A stretch of DNA of 64,000 nucleotides, taken from the NCBI GenBank assembly GCA_030549495.1, contig JAUIRK010001057.1, positions 838,501 to 902,500 on the forward strand, given 5' to 3'. Below are positions 49,701 through 61,365 of the stretch, piece after piece (within the stretch, counting starts at the first letter, position 1; each line of letters starts with the position of its first letter). The translations under genes were made by a program, and so were the position numbers. The notes under the pieces were generated by a model. The model searched no databases and had not been told where the DNA came from. It saw only the letters and a program-made list of their open reading frames with translations. Source of the stretch: Nectonema munidae (taxonomy: Eukaryota; Nematomorpha; Nectonematoida; Nectonematidae).

Positions 49701-51998
49701 TAGCACGCGCATTGTGGGGAGAAAATATAAAAGTATTTGTAATCTTCGATCCTTGTTCTATAAACTACTAAGATATTTATCGAAAATGTGTAAAAAATTA
49801 TTCAGATCATTCTGCATAACTTTGATTTTAGTATCGATAGAGTCCAACTTCATTATTTTTCCAGCTAAGAAGCCTTCCTCTTCTTTTGGGAGAGGGGGAG
49901 GGTGGGCAAATTTTACGAAGTTTTTGTTTTGATGTTTGTTTTGTTTTATTTGAGAAAAAAAAGGTTAACAAAAAAATTGAAATATTTAAAATTTAAAAAA
50001 AAAAAAAAAAATTCGGAGAAAAAGAAAAAAAAAAAATTAAAAAAAAGGGGGGGTAGAAGGGGGGGGGAAAAAAGGGAAAAAGAAGAAGAATGGTGGTAGG
50101 GGAGGGGGGGGGGGGGGGGGGGGAGGTAAATATCCATTAAACTAGCATTTAAAGATTGCGTACAAATGACGTCCGCATCCACTTTCCATTTATTTGTAAA
50201 AAATTTACACACAACTTTGTATTGTCTGCTTTTAACATTTCTATCATTACTTTTCAAAAAAAATTCCACATATTTTCTTTACATTCAGGTCCAGGTAATT
50301 GAAAACGCGTTTTAAAAAACCTAAATAGATAAATTACAAAAAGATTAAAATTAGATAAACTTGAAACTTCAAATACTTTATAAATAAATATTTATTCTGC
50401 TATATTTATATTCTTAATATAAACATTTTTAAACGAATTTAACAAAGTTAAAAAAGTGTTTATAAAATAAAAATTTCAAATTCAAACAAATGTGGGAACA
50501 GGAGTGATTCTGAGAAATGAAAATTATGAAATAAAAGCGGATAAATACAAATCGAAAGCAAAAATTTTTAAGAAAACAAAAGAAAAAATTCGACACTACA
50601 ATAGTGAAAGTATAAGAGAGAGAGAGAAAGTAAGAAATTAAAAGAAGTTATCTATGCATTATAACGTTGGTTCGAATTAACACAGTGTGTAGACTGAAAG
50701 CTGGCCTCTACATTATAAGGATTCATAAAAATTAAATATTTCAAAAAAATCCTGTCTCAAATAATGTTGACCTAAATTAGACCAAAATTACAAAAAAAAT
50801 GTTAAAATAAAATAGCTGAATATACAAATAAAAAAAGTTTCTCGCCTTTGAACCATGAGGTTTTTTTTAATTTGCCAAGCGAGGTATCTCGCCGTCTACC
50901 CAAGCTCCATCACTCCGGCTCTCCAGCCTTGGTTACTATGATAAATTCAGAATGACCGAATTTGCATTTAATGCATAATAATTGTAAACTTATTTATAAA
51001 AGTAGTAATACTTGGCTATACTATCTGCAGGTTTTCTTCCATCCATCCCACTCCTGCTACGGGTCTATCCGTTGACCCAAGAATGTTCACTTTGGCTCAT
51101 CTATTCTAAGCGCTTCTTTTGAAGTTATTGCCTTTGAATCATGGATGCTTTGACGAGTTCTGCACTTCATTTCAAAAAAGAAGGATTGGAAATGCAATGC
51201 AGTAGTGAAGAGGCGCACTGTTCTGAAGTGAAATCAATATCATTTGACCATTAAAACGATAAAGTGTGTGGTACAGAGCAGGCGATGATTCTACGGATGA
51301 TAATGAAGACGAAGAGCAGGAAGTAAATGGAATTAATTAAGCTAATGAGTTCACTGGCAACATTTTTGATCGGATTAACAAGTATTTCAACGACATGTTG
51401 AATAGGAAAATGAGAGAAACTTTAAATTTCTTGTTACTGGCTTCATCTATTTTTTATGTTAATCTTTTTTGCCATTTTTTGTACTTATCCTGAATACATA
51501 AATGAATAAAATATAACAAAAAGATACATATTATTAAAAATGAAGGTACTCCTGCATCTAAAAGGTACGTATATAAGATATGATACATGGTACTGATCTA
51601 TTACATTTTTCAAATGACTGAAAAACACAAAATGATGTCAATGGAGAGCAGAGGTGATTTTTTCCACGTTGAGAGTGATTGATTAGAGGAGGGGGGGGGG
51701 GGGGGGGGGTTCGAAATGGTTGAAAATTGGATCCAGTTGAGTTAACCGAATCGCTGTACTACTTTTGCACGCACTATATCTTCTTTTCAATACTTTTCAG
51801 ATGGAGTTGACAAATGGCGAAATTGTGACGTTGGTTTGTGGCGTTCTCTTCTTCATAGCTTTCTTCATAGGCATGTACGCTCAGATCAAGACCCGGTTTC
51901 CGCTGTACAAGATTCTGAGTAAAGCTCTTAGTCTAAATCAAAGCTGGGTCATAGACAACTATGATAAAACGAGAGATGCTCAGTTGCAGCAGTTGTAG
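46731..51998 (+). CDS. Putative SEA-domain membrane protein, exons only
   Basis: Four candidate exons. 46731-46830 follows CACATCACAG, ends GAG/GTGAGC and reads VIIFVTNLTKFEFSSSLKD. 47070-47233 starts in phase after GGCTCAG with RRVHSRLNEELNSSF. Together they resemble a SEA domain (F..TNL, L.D..S..F, then V...L). 48642-48788 follows GCATTGCTTAG and encodes WPSCSFRDKFFNIVF plus a hydrophobic segment, then KKDKGIRQTDV at a GTACGC donor. It joins in phase to 51801-51998 (after TACTTTTCAG), which holds a second hydrophobic segment (VTLVCGVLFFIAFFIGMY), a polar tail and a stop. Exons 2 and 3 do not join in phase, so at least one exon is missing or two genes are present. SEA domains occur on mucin-like surface proteins. 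An AATAAA lies at 52390-52395. The exons look real, the assembly is tentative. Confidence 0.4.
49978..50123. repeat. Homopolymer-rich low-complexity tract
   Basis: Runs of A, then AAAG/GGGA mixtures, and finally a 20-G run at 50104-50123. Open frames here (poly-Lys on plus, poly-Phe/Pro on minus) are artefacts of composition. Confidence 0.8.
51141..51420 (+). pseudogene. Coding-like fragment, unidentified
   Basis: From an ATG at 51141 the plus strand reads MDALTSSALHFKKEG and continues about 37 codons to a stop. A second frame then reads an acidic stretch (DDSTDDNEDEEQEVNGIN) and FTGNIFDRINKYFNDML. It looks like the remains of one acidic protein, perhaps a transposase tail. No domain is recognised. 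Confidence 0.25.
51691..51709 (+). repeat. 19-G homopolymer
   Basis: A run of 19 G about 90 bases upstream of the last exon of the putative membrane-protein gene. Its true length is uncertain because such runs are error-prone. Confidence 0.85.
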
Positions 51999-52395
51999 AA
52001 AGACTGCTTTGTGTGTCAGTGGGGAAAGCGCGCCTCGCAAACCCCTGCAAAAATATTCTTCTCATGCCACTCCTTGACTGTCTTTCTTCCTCTTTTGAAT
52101 TTATCATTTTTGTGAAATAGAATTCTTTTTCAGCAGTTCTTTCACCACACTAGCAGCCTTCTTTTACTTTTAAACATGGGAAAATATTACAAAGTTAAAG
52201 TGAGTATCTATATACATTTGGGTATATATGAAAACATTTAATATATCCAACCTGAACACAAATTCACTTTATTTTATGTTGTTTTGAATTTAATATAAAC
52301 ATACATTACCGTATATATGTATATATTGTTATTTTCTATCTAGTGTGTGTGTGTGTTTATATAAAACACGTATTTGAAATCAAAATTTAAATAAA

Positions 52396-54599
52396 GCGCT
52401 ATTTTATAACCTAAGATTAAATTACGACATTTATTTTTCCAACTCACCTAGAATAAAAAATTACACCACATATGTAGATTACATTGCAATGAAGAGGAAA
52501 GAAAGGAAATGCTGAATAAAAAATTTTCGTACTGAGGATAAATACAATATATCACTATTAAAAAAGACATCAATCATGAGATTTGTTCAAAGAAACGAAT
52601 TATGTTTTATTGTAGCGTTCTGAGTGCACACCTTATTGAAACGTTATATAAAAACGAGCTTTTAAAAGATTTTACCTAAATCAAATTTGAGGGAACTTTA
52701 GTATAGTGGAAGAAAATTTTCAAAAATCAAGATCCACAGCAGGATCACAGAGCCTGTGTAAATCTTATTTTTAGTTCTATTTTGTCTTTTTGCAATTCTA
52801 TTTTCTCTTTTTGCATTTATATTATCTTCCACATTTTTAAATCTTAAGTTTATGGTATTATAAATTTGGGATTTAGTTTTGACATTTTGCCCATTTGTAT
52901 GATTCGATTTTTGAATTTTTTTTGATATTACAAACTAAAACATTCAAACATTTGATTATTCTGCTAACAAGTCTTATTCCTATTATTCACCAGAATTGTG
53001 AGTTTTTACTTTTCATACTATTATAAAATTCTAAAATGAAATCTAGAGTGATAAAAGTATTCTCAGAATGAAATTGAGCATGTTCGATCTATTGTGTATG
53101 GATAAGTTTATTTAAAAATAATGAGAAAAAGTGTTTGGCGATGAGTCGTCTGTGAAATCGAATTTATTGAAAGGTGAAATATTTTGAGAGAATTAATCAC
53201 CAAAATTTGGTTGAGACAATTTAAGCCATAAAATGTCGAATTATAATATATTTGTATTGATTTTTTTGACAGGTTTGATTCCCCGCCTCGTCACAGGAAA
53301 TAAAAATAGCCGAATGAATTCGTAAAATTTTATCATCACTCGACACAAATGATGAAAAATATTGATCTCACTAGCAATAATATGTGTTACAATGTGTTCT
53401 GCTAAATCATAGAGAGATTCTGCTCCCATACTCGTACGTAGTAAGGCTTTCACAAATCCTAAATCTTGATTATTATCAACAACGAACCAAACTAATAATG
53501 GAAATGCCAATCGATGCATCACGATTTAAGACTCGCTGTTCACAAGATTACCAATGCTTGAATCAAGCTTCATTCAGTTTTTTAATTTTGTAATGTTTGC
53601 TTTTAAAAGGGGTTCTGCTAATTGAATATTCAAAAAAATAGTATTTTAGTGCCCAGAAACCCTGCGCTTAAATTAAAGGGACAGGCTAAAATGGAAAGGC
53701 CGCGCCAAAAAGTCTCTAACGCCTAACAAGACAAGGGGATGATGTTTTTAAATTTTTCGTTTGAGAAATTTAGATTATATTAAAAAAATTATTGCTTAAC
53801 ACTTGCAAACTGTTCGATTCTCCACTGATTTTATTTAAGTTTGAAAAAAGACATTTTCCTCTCCTCAAAACCACGCTCACCGAATTGTACATACGCTATA
53901 AGTTAAAGTTTTAACAGACTTTTTGCGAAATTTCACTTTTCACATTTTGTTTCAACCCTACTACCAGATTATGCAGCAGTGATTTTCAAACTTTTTTTTC
54001 TTTCATCCTCATATTTTGAGAAAATATTCTGTGAACAAAAGGTAGAATATAGAAAATATTCATTGATGTCTTTTTATTGCACGCTTTCACTAATTTAATC
54101 GTACATGCGATTGTGTTTTATTTTTTGAAAGATAAGATTTTAGATTTTTATAATTTTGGAATAAAATAAATATTATTTTGAAAACTTTAAATTTTACATT
54201 GTATCATTAACTCAACATTTTTAAGTTTAAGAAGCATATTAATTGAGTAGATATATGATACAACTAGTTATTTCTCCAAAACTAACTGTTACCAAGGTTA
54301 AGAAAATAGCATACACAATGGAATTGCTTCAGGCCTGATAAATTTTGTCGACACATTATATTACATGACGTAAGGTTTTGGAAATTTTAACATCACTTCT
54401 TCCATATAACGACGCATGAGTGAGCAGTGTTGGCATACGGTACGTTATGTTTTCAAATTACGCTACGATACCGTAACTTTTTTTCTAAAAAAAAATACTA
54501 TTCGAAATTATATACAAAAAAATAAACTACGAAGAATATCGAATTTCGGTTCGATTTCGATCTTTGGAACGTTTTTTTATCGAAGTTGGGGGTGTCCAC
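52396..54599. other. Stretch with one unassigned minus-strand ORF
   Basis: At 53241-53522 the minus strand has a 93-codon frame reading HRLAFPLLVWFVVDNNQDLGF and later ESLYDLAEHIVTH. The FPLLVWFVVD run faintly recalls the start of a MULE-type DDE domain, but nothing else supports that. No other feature was seen. Confidence 0.25.
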
Positions 54600-55675
54600 T
54601 CCCACCCCTTTTTTAAGTTATTCTATAGAGAAAAAAAATTTTTTAAAAAAAAATTGAAAAATACCTTATATTATAGACTTTTTTATTTAAAAAAAATTAA
54701 AAAAAAAAAAAAAATAAAAAATTTTTTTTCACAAATCACATCAAATCACATATAAAATCAAATTTAATTTTTAGGAGGGGGTTTCTAACAACTCTCTTCA
54801 TTTTAGTTTAGATTTTTTTTTTTATTTGGTTTTGGGCTAATAAAAATTTTTCTTTTTTTTTTTTTGGGGGTTCCCTTTTTATAAAAAAGAAATAGGGGGG
54901 GGGGGATCCCTTGATTTTTTTTTCTTCTTTGTTTTTTTACCTTCTTTTTTTTTTTTTTTTTTTGAATTTAAATATTTTAGTCACACCCCCCTTTTGGTGG
55001 GTTTTTTTTGGTGTTATTTCTCCTCCTTCTTCTTCCCAACTATCTCCCTCTTTTTTTTTTTTCTTTAACAAATAAAAGTTTTGTATTTTATATCTTTTTT
55101 CCTATCCACTGGTGGGGGAAAAAAAAAAAGGATTTTTTTTTTTCTTTAAAAAAAAAAAAAATATTTTTTTAATTTTTCACACATCCCCCACATACAAAAA
55201 AACGCCCTGGGCCCCTCGGGTTTTCGTGGGTGTTTGGGGGGGGGGGGGGTTGGTTTTTTTTTTTTTTTATTTTTTTTTTTTTTTTTTTTTCTTTTTTTTT
55301 AAATTTTCTAACAATTTATAAATTTTTTTTTAATTTTCTTTTTTTTAACTCACATTAAAACAAAAGTTATGAAATAAATAAGAAAAAAAAAAAAAGAAAA
55401 AAAAAAGGGGTTTATTTTTAAATTTTTTTCTTTTTTTCTTTTAATTTTTCAATAATAAAAAAAAAAATTTTTCTCTTTTTTTTTTTTTTTTTTTTTAATT
55501 TTTTTTTTATTTTAAAAAAAAAAAAAAAAAAAAAAAATATAATTTAAAAAATTAAAAAAAAATTTTAAATATTTTTCACACATTTTTAATAATAAATAAA
55601 AAATTTTTTTTTTTTTTTTTTGTTTTTGAATTTTTTTTTTTTTTAAAAAAAAATTTATATTCCTAAAAAGATCTT
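54600..55675. repeat. Extended homopolymer-rich region of doubtful quality
   Basis: About 1 kb made almost entirely of A and T runs (up to 20 or more) broken by short G or C runs, including an 11-G run near 55239. No ordinary sequence texture remains. Open frames are poly-Phe/poly-Lys artefacts. It may be a true simple-sequence expansion or a poorly resolved assembly segment. Confidence 0.75.
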
Positions 55676-56140
55676 TTCTTAGGAATGTTGGTTTTCATAT
55701 GACGTACCATATATTTTAATAAAATTATAATCTATTTAAAAAGATGTTAAATTTTCAACTTTTTTTTGATGAAGTTCAATTTTTATGATTTTTTTCATTT
55801 CCTTTAGTGTTACAAGACTTTTTTAGGTCTTAATTTTGCATAACGTGCATCAAAGAAGAGGTTTTTTGAGTGCGAATACAACTTGCAGATAAATGTCCGC
55901 CGTTAGGCTAGAGAATCATTGTCCTTACACTTTCTTTTAAATTCTACCCTTCATGTAAATTTAAGGAAGCGTCTGATAATGCTTGGCCCTTCCTCTTTTT
56001 TCAATAAAGATTATTCAAAGGCGCGTCAAGAATTTTAACATTTTATTTGAAACAACAGCAGACATCTCTTCACATTTAAACTGCCAACGTTAATATGCTC
56101 TTTCCCTTTTTTAAAGTCATAGGGCGATTTTTTTCAATTT

Positions 56141-56700
56141 TTAGGTTAATTTATATTCACTCTGATGAATACGGATCAAAAATATAAAGAAAGAGAAAGA
56201 ATGGATCGTTACATTTAGCATAAGATTGGGAAGAGAAGAACAGAAAAAATTATTTTTAGTATCATTATTCAAGCCTATCTCATCTTCATAGAAAACCATC
56301 CAAGGTCCTTTGACCAGCATCAATGCATTTAAATACATTATGTAGTTTCCTGAGAATTTGGAAGCAATACTTTAAGACGAATCTCTGTTTAACACCTGAA
56401 ATGTTTGAAAAGAGGAAAAAAGAAGAATAAAAGTAATCATAGCGCCAATGTTATCGGAAATGTTAGAGCGTAGAGAAATGGGAGTGGAATTGATTAAGTG
56501 AGTGAGACCTTTGTCAATACAATTTAGCGTAATGAGAGAAAGCGCCTTGGTGAACATGACATAGATTTCAGCGGTGAGTAGGTTATCATCTCGAAAAGCA
56601 TCAACAAAGAGAGAAAGGAATATTTTACGCCTAAACAAAATCTTGATATTGGAAAATTTTATAAAGTGTATGAAAGGATTTTTCAAGGAAAAATGGTTAT
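56141..56700 (-). other. Possible exons of an unidentified membrane protein
   Basis: On the minus strand an open frame 56686-56372 (AFRDDNLLTAEIYVMF, then NIGAMITFILLFSSFQTFQ) and a second, 56338-56141, are both coding-like. The second follows an acceptor AAATTCTCAG and reads NYIMYLNALMLVKGPWMVFYED. Their hydrophobic segments suggest a multi-pass membrane protein. The join between them is unclear. The hAT element at 56821-58604 lies between these and further candidate exons at 58.9-59.8 kb. Confidence 0.25.
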
Positions 56701-56820
56701 TTAGAATACATTTTACTATTTATAAAAATTCATTATCTCTTCGACAGTGACACTGAATATTCTAACTGAAAAAACATGAACTGTGCTACTAACTCTACTT
56801 AGCGAACCGTGTGTTATCAG

Positions 56821-58604
56821 TAGGGGAAACAAAAATTGACCTATAAATTATAAAAAAAATTGGCTTTTTGAAAAAAAAAATTGATCTAAAAAATATTATC
56901 TTAATTTCACACAAAAATGATGACGCAATAAAAAAATTTATTATACGGTATAAAATTAATATTCTGAAGAATTAAAATAAAATAGAAAATAATGAATGAC
57001 ATTTTGGGGTAAAAAATTACAATCTTTAGCCAAAAGTTTTTTTAACATTGAAAAAGGTCGTTCAACAGAGCAAGTTGTTGCAGGGCATTTTTGTAGCTTC
57101 AAATATATGCTTGGAGATATTATTTCTTCGTTGGTCATTTCTACTATTTTTTTCAAATCATTTTTTTTCCATTCTTTTGTTGAAATAATCGCGAATTTCA
57201 CAATCATCTTCTTCAAATGATAAAGACTTCAACATATCGTAGGCATTGTATTGTGAAGGATGTGATTCAATTTTTTCAATGATTTCAGCGAGTTTTATGT
57301 AATTCTGATTGATTTTTTTTAACTGAATAAAAAGCTTATCGTTTTAACACTTTTTTTAGCCTTTTTGACTAGAATACCATCTTCATCATCAAATTCTTGT
57401 ACAAATTTTCTAAAAGCAGGTAAGTTGTTAAAGTAATAATTAGCAGCATTTAGCCAACTTGCCCACCTAGTTACAATCGGAGCTGGAGGAGATCCTATTG
57501 TTTTAAAGGAAGCTTTCCTGCTTTTACTTTTAATTGTTGCCATTTTGAGATTGCTTATTAGCTCATCAACTTCTTTATAAAAAGATTTGACTCGCATTGC
57601 GCTATTGTGGAGAAGGTGAGCAAAACACGTGACATGAAAAAGGTTTGGGTAAATGTGTTTCAAAACATCACCTCCACCATATTGTAACTGGCTGCATCAG
57701 TCAAAAGTAAAAAAAGTGATTTTTTGATATTTGAAAGTTATTTTGAATATCATCTAAAATTTGAACCAATTTTTTGGAATTGATCTTATCCTCTAATGGT
57801 ATGCAATTAACTAGCCAATATCTTTCAGGATGATCGACACTGCCAATTAAATCATTAACAAAACTTAAATCTTTAACTTTGCTTTCATCAACAACTAGAA
57901 AAATTTCCTTATTTTCAATATTGCCTTTGATTTTAGCCATTAATTCAAAAGAGAGATCCGGAACTATGTTGCGGCTGCTAGAAACAGAAGGAAGTGAGTG
58001 GCAAAGATCGATAAAAAGATTTTTCATTGAGGGATGTGAAAGCTTGTGCAGCGGAATATTTGCTTCTAAGAAGCATTTAACAATTTTTTTTGAAAATTTT
58101 TGTCTACTGATTCCAAATACTTTTGAATTTCATTATTTGATGATTCAGCTTAAATTTTTTGATCTTTTTTAGAACTTCTGTAACATTACAAATTTTGCAG
58201 AGTAATTCATTTGAACGTGAAACGGTGAACACTTGAGGGTATTTTTTTACTATTAATCCAACCTTGGTAGCTTTATCTTTAGCAATTTTAGGCATTAAAA
58301 GGGTATTTACTCTAAAAAATATTAATGTAATGCACAATAAACATCTGTCGATAGTGTGAAAAAAGATTGAATAAAAAATATTTAAAAAAATGGTACTTAA
58401 ATGATAAAAAATAAAATAGAATCAAATAAAAAAAATGCTAACTAAAAAAATTGACTTTTAGATAAAAAATTGACTTTTACAGAAAAAAATTGACTTTATT
58501 GACCCAAAAAAAATTTTTTTTGTTCTTTGTAGTCTAAAACTTCTATCAAAAGTTTTTTCGTATTTTATTTTCCTAGATTGATTTTATTGACTTTATTCGC
58601 CCTA
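56821..58604 (-). mobile_element. hAT transposon with CGGBP1-like zinc finger (1784 bp)
   Basis: Ends are TAGGGGAAACAAAAATTGAC on the left and TAGGGCGAATAAAGTCAATA read from the right. An exact 8-bp duplication GTTATCAG flanks it (56813-56820, 58605-58612). Multiple AAAATTGAC motifs lie just inside both ends, as expected for subterminal transposase-binding repeats. The minus strand carries a complete but broken hAT transposase: a zinc finger (CKICNV), VVDES, CFAHLLHNSAM, TRWASWLNAANYYF and the C-terminal CPATTCSVERPFSMLKKLL. Frames change at least three times, so it is inactive. Confidence 0.92.
56956..58337 (-). pseudogene. hAT transposase, CGGBP1-like group, frame-shifted
   Basis: Four open segments in order. 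58337-58104 holds the N-terminal MPKIAKDKATKVG and BED/CGGBP1-type finger CKICN. 58027-57701 holds HPSMKNLFIDLCHSLPSVSS, the strand-1 catalytic block EIFLVVDES and VNDLIGSV. 57663-57319 holds NLFHVTCFAHLLHNSAM and APIVTRWASWLNAA. 57216-56956 holds the dimerisation/last-Glu block CPATTCSVERPFSMLKK and FLPQNVIHYFLFYFN. All hAT catalytic blocks are present and well conserved, but the segments lie in different frames. Start and stop are inferred from the ends of the open segments. Confidence 0.88.
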
Positions 58605-58957
58605 GTTATCAGTGAAAACATTTTCTAAATTTCGAATTTCATACAAGTCTACAACAACAGGATATATCTTTGACCATGAATTAAATTTATCTTACGATTT
58701 TCTTCCATCTGGCCAAAAAATGGGAAGTTCTTATAAACTGAATAACGATTTAATCTTTTGATCTAGTAGTATCAGTGATGTGATGATTAATCGCAACATT
58801 AAATTGTAATAATCGTGCTTTTTTGAAGCATCATAATCAAAATGATATCAGAAAAATTGGATTCCTGAAAACGAAAAGAACTCTGGAACATGGAATCTGG
58901 ATTTGAAACATTTCAACATTTACTCTAAATTTTGCCTAACGTTTATACATATAAAAT

Positions 58958-59227
58958 TTAATTCACTTTTTGCTTAAAATTTTTCCTCAAAATGTAACCG
59001 ATGGTTCTGGAACAAAGCTTCTTTAGTCCAAGTCGGAAGCGAAGTGTTGGTGTTGAATTTATTGAATTTTTAAGTATTTGCAGACGGAGTAGTAATAGAG
59101 CTCTCCGAATCCACAACCCTTGGATGCGAAACAGAGAATAAAAAGAGAAATAGACAATGAATGTAAAGGAAATATCATTTAAAACTAAAAATAAAGTGTC
59201 GATTTTTGGATGAAGTGCGAAAGCCTG
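58958..59227 (-). other. Possible exon, membrane/chemoreceptor-like
   Basis: After an acceptor TTTCTTTACAG at 59228, the minus strand is open for about 90 codons with a hydrophobic start (DISFTFIVYFSFYSLF). A second frame across the same DNA reads GFGELYYYSVCKYLKIQ, and a third continues KFNKFNTNTSLPTWTKEAL. Two frames giving adjacent protein-like segments suggest a frame break in a decayed gene. A short exon with a good donor (CCAAG/GTACGT, about 59707) and an ATG near 59755 reads MNMTSIVKPSIYNPIQ and could be its start. Confidence 0.25.
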
Positions 59228-59914
59228 TAAAGAAATCATAACATATTATTATGTTACCTTATCCAAAATTTATTTTGGAAAAATAGGAGATCAGCGTTTG
59301 GAAATAAGAAGCATGAAACTCCTTTAGATATCCAATCCAAAATCATTAGTCGTCTATATCTTGCAACAAATGTTCATTAGTTAAATTGAGATAGGGAATT
59401 TATGAATAGAAATAAAAATGCTTGGAAAATACATCATCACTAGAACATCATGATATTCCACAAGTTAGATCTCTGATATGAAAAATAACATCATAAGTTT
59501 TTTAGTTGCAAATTAATAGTAAGCGCCATTTCTTTTTCTTGTTTTTCACTCTTCAAAAGTCAAGGTTTTTTAAAGTTTGTTGCAAGGATTGGCAACTCTA
59601 AAATAACGCCCATTTGATTATTTGAGAGCTCTAAATTTTGATAATTTTTGAATGAGCCCAACTCTGGACTGATAATTTTTGATGTTGTAGCCGACATCAT
59701 CAACGTACCTTGGATAGGATTGTATATTGACGGTTTAACAATAGACGTCATGTTCATTTCTTTCAAATAGGTAGAGTGAAATAATTCCTCAATATTAAAA
59801 ATAAGATTATAATTTTTATCCCTCTTTTTGGATGAGTTTAATGGATTAATCCTTTTATAGTTAATTAGTGAACTAATTAGTTAGATCGTTTTTCAGTAAA
59901 ATTAGAATGAAAAT

Positions 59915-60205
59915 TTTGTAGACAGTTTTAAGACGTAAATAGCAAGTTTGATTGACACTTTCAAATATTTCTAAACCGCAAAAACTGAGTCCAGAAATGA
60001 AACCAGTATGGCCGATTTGCTATAAAAATAAAAACAGATTAAAATGATATATTTCACGACAAATTTGAAAGAATCTATTTGGAGACAATTTTTAGAAGTA
60101 AACCGCAAATTTGATTAACACTTATAGGTATTTTCAAATCCTAAATGTAAAAAATGAGTCCACAAATTAAACCAGCATGTCCGATTTAGTATAGAAAGAT
60201 ACATT
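59915..60205 (+). repeat. Degenerate two-unit tandem repeat (about 163 bp)
   Basis: Units beginning near 59918 and 60081 share, in order, AGACA-TTTT, AAxTTTGATTxACACTT, GAGTCCA-AAAT-AAACCAG and ATGxCCGATTT. Divergence is high, so the duplication is old. No coding content. Confidence 0.65.
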
Positions 60206-61365
60206 TTATGTAAATTCAATTAAATATTTTATTAGATATATTTATCATCAACCAAAATTTTGATCCACATTTTTTAAAAAGTAGCCATATTATTAAGCTT
60301 TTAAGGTCATTTTTCTCCTTAACAAAAGTGTTCTTACTTCAAATCTTAAGTGACTGGGCCTCTTATATTCTATTGTGAATTGACCGATCTAGAAAAATAA
60401 GACAAGAATTATTATGGCTGCACTTTTTTCAGCGAAGCCCTCATTTTTGAAAGTGTCTGCCTATCTTTTTTCAACGAGTTTTTATTAAACTTAAAACTGA
60501 CAACTTTATTTATAGGAAAGTGATGTCCAATTCAGCTTGCAAAGGCGTAAAGTGGAAATTCTCATGTGAATAACTTTGGGTAGGATATAGATTCAGTTAA
60601 GTATCCTTTGTTTGTTTAAGCCATTGAAGACCAGTATTACACTGTGGTCCAAAGAAATTAAAATCATCTGCCTTATAAATAAAATTACATTGAAAAAAGC
60701 GGACGATAAGTCTTCAAAATTCTGCTCCTTCATATGTTAACAGGAGTGGATATTTTTCATGTGAACAAGTTGGTTGTGGATATTGTTAGCCATTAAGTAA
60801 TTTTAATAAAAATAAGAAATGAAGAAATAAGCAAGCTATCAACCAATAAATTTTAAAAAACTAATATATATTCAAATATTAAGTCCTATAGTTATATATT
60901 TCAAATATATGCGTCGTTTATTTGAAAGATCTTAGTTGACCTTTCTTCAAAAATATGCATAAAAATCTTTCTTGGTTTTACTTAGTTAATTCGAATAGCC
61001 GAGAATGTGAAAAAGTTTTCATTTCTGAATGTATTTTTTAAAATTACACATGACTTTGAAAAAATCTTTTTAACAATCTTCTCTTACCACCCAGTCCACC
61101 GATGAATGTTAGAATATGTTTTTCAAAAAAATTCAGCATAATTTTTTTTATTGACAACATCTCAATAAATTTTGCATGTATAATAATACATTTAATCATT
61201 ATTTTAATTACTTTTTTCATTCAATCACATCTGGATTTCAAGTTATTGGTACATTTTTAATTAATGTTTTGTCTGTAATGGTACTTTTGTATACATCATT
61301 TTCTAAAAAAAATATATTTTTTTCCAACTATTTTATTCATCAGATTCTTTTATTTTAGACTAAAA
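60206..61365. other. Stretch without recognised gene; possible MITE relic
   Basis: At 60620-60736 a segment flanked by TTAA (60616-60619, 60737-60740) starts GCCATTGAAGACCAG and contains GCGGACGATAAG. It may be an old member of the piggyBac-like MITE family, but the right end matches poorly. The 60-codon frame at 61176 is compositional. Confidence 0.3.

Noticed and set aside
49902-50269. Poly-Lys and poly-Pro/Phe ORFs
   Set aside because: They are translations of A, T and G homopolymers.
53241-53522. MULE transposase fragment
   Set aside because: Only one short hydrophobic run resembles the family. No catalytic or zinc-binding blocks were found.
55112-55321. Poly-Phe ORF in the homopolymer region
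   Set aside because: Low-complexity artefact in sequence of doubtful accuracy.
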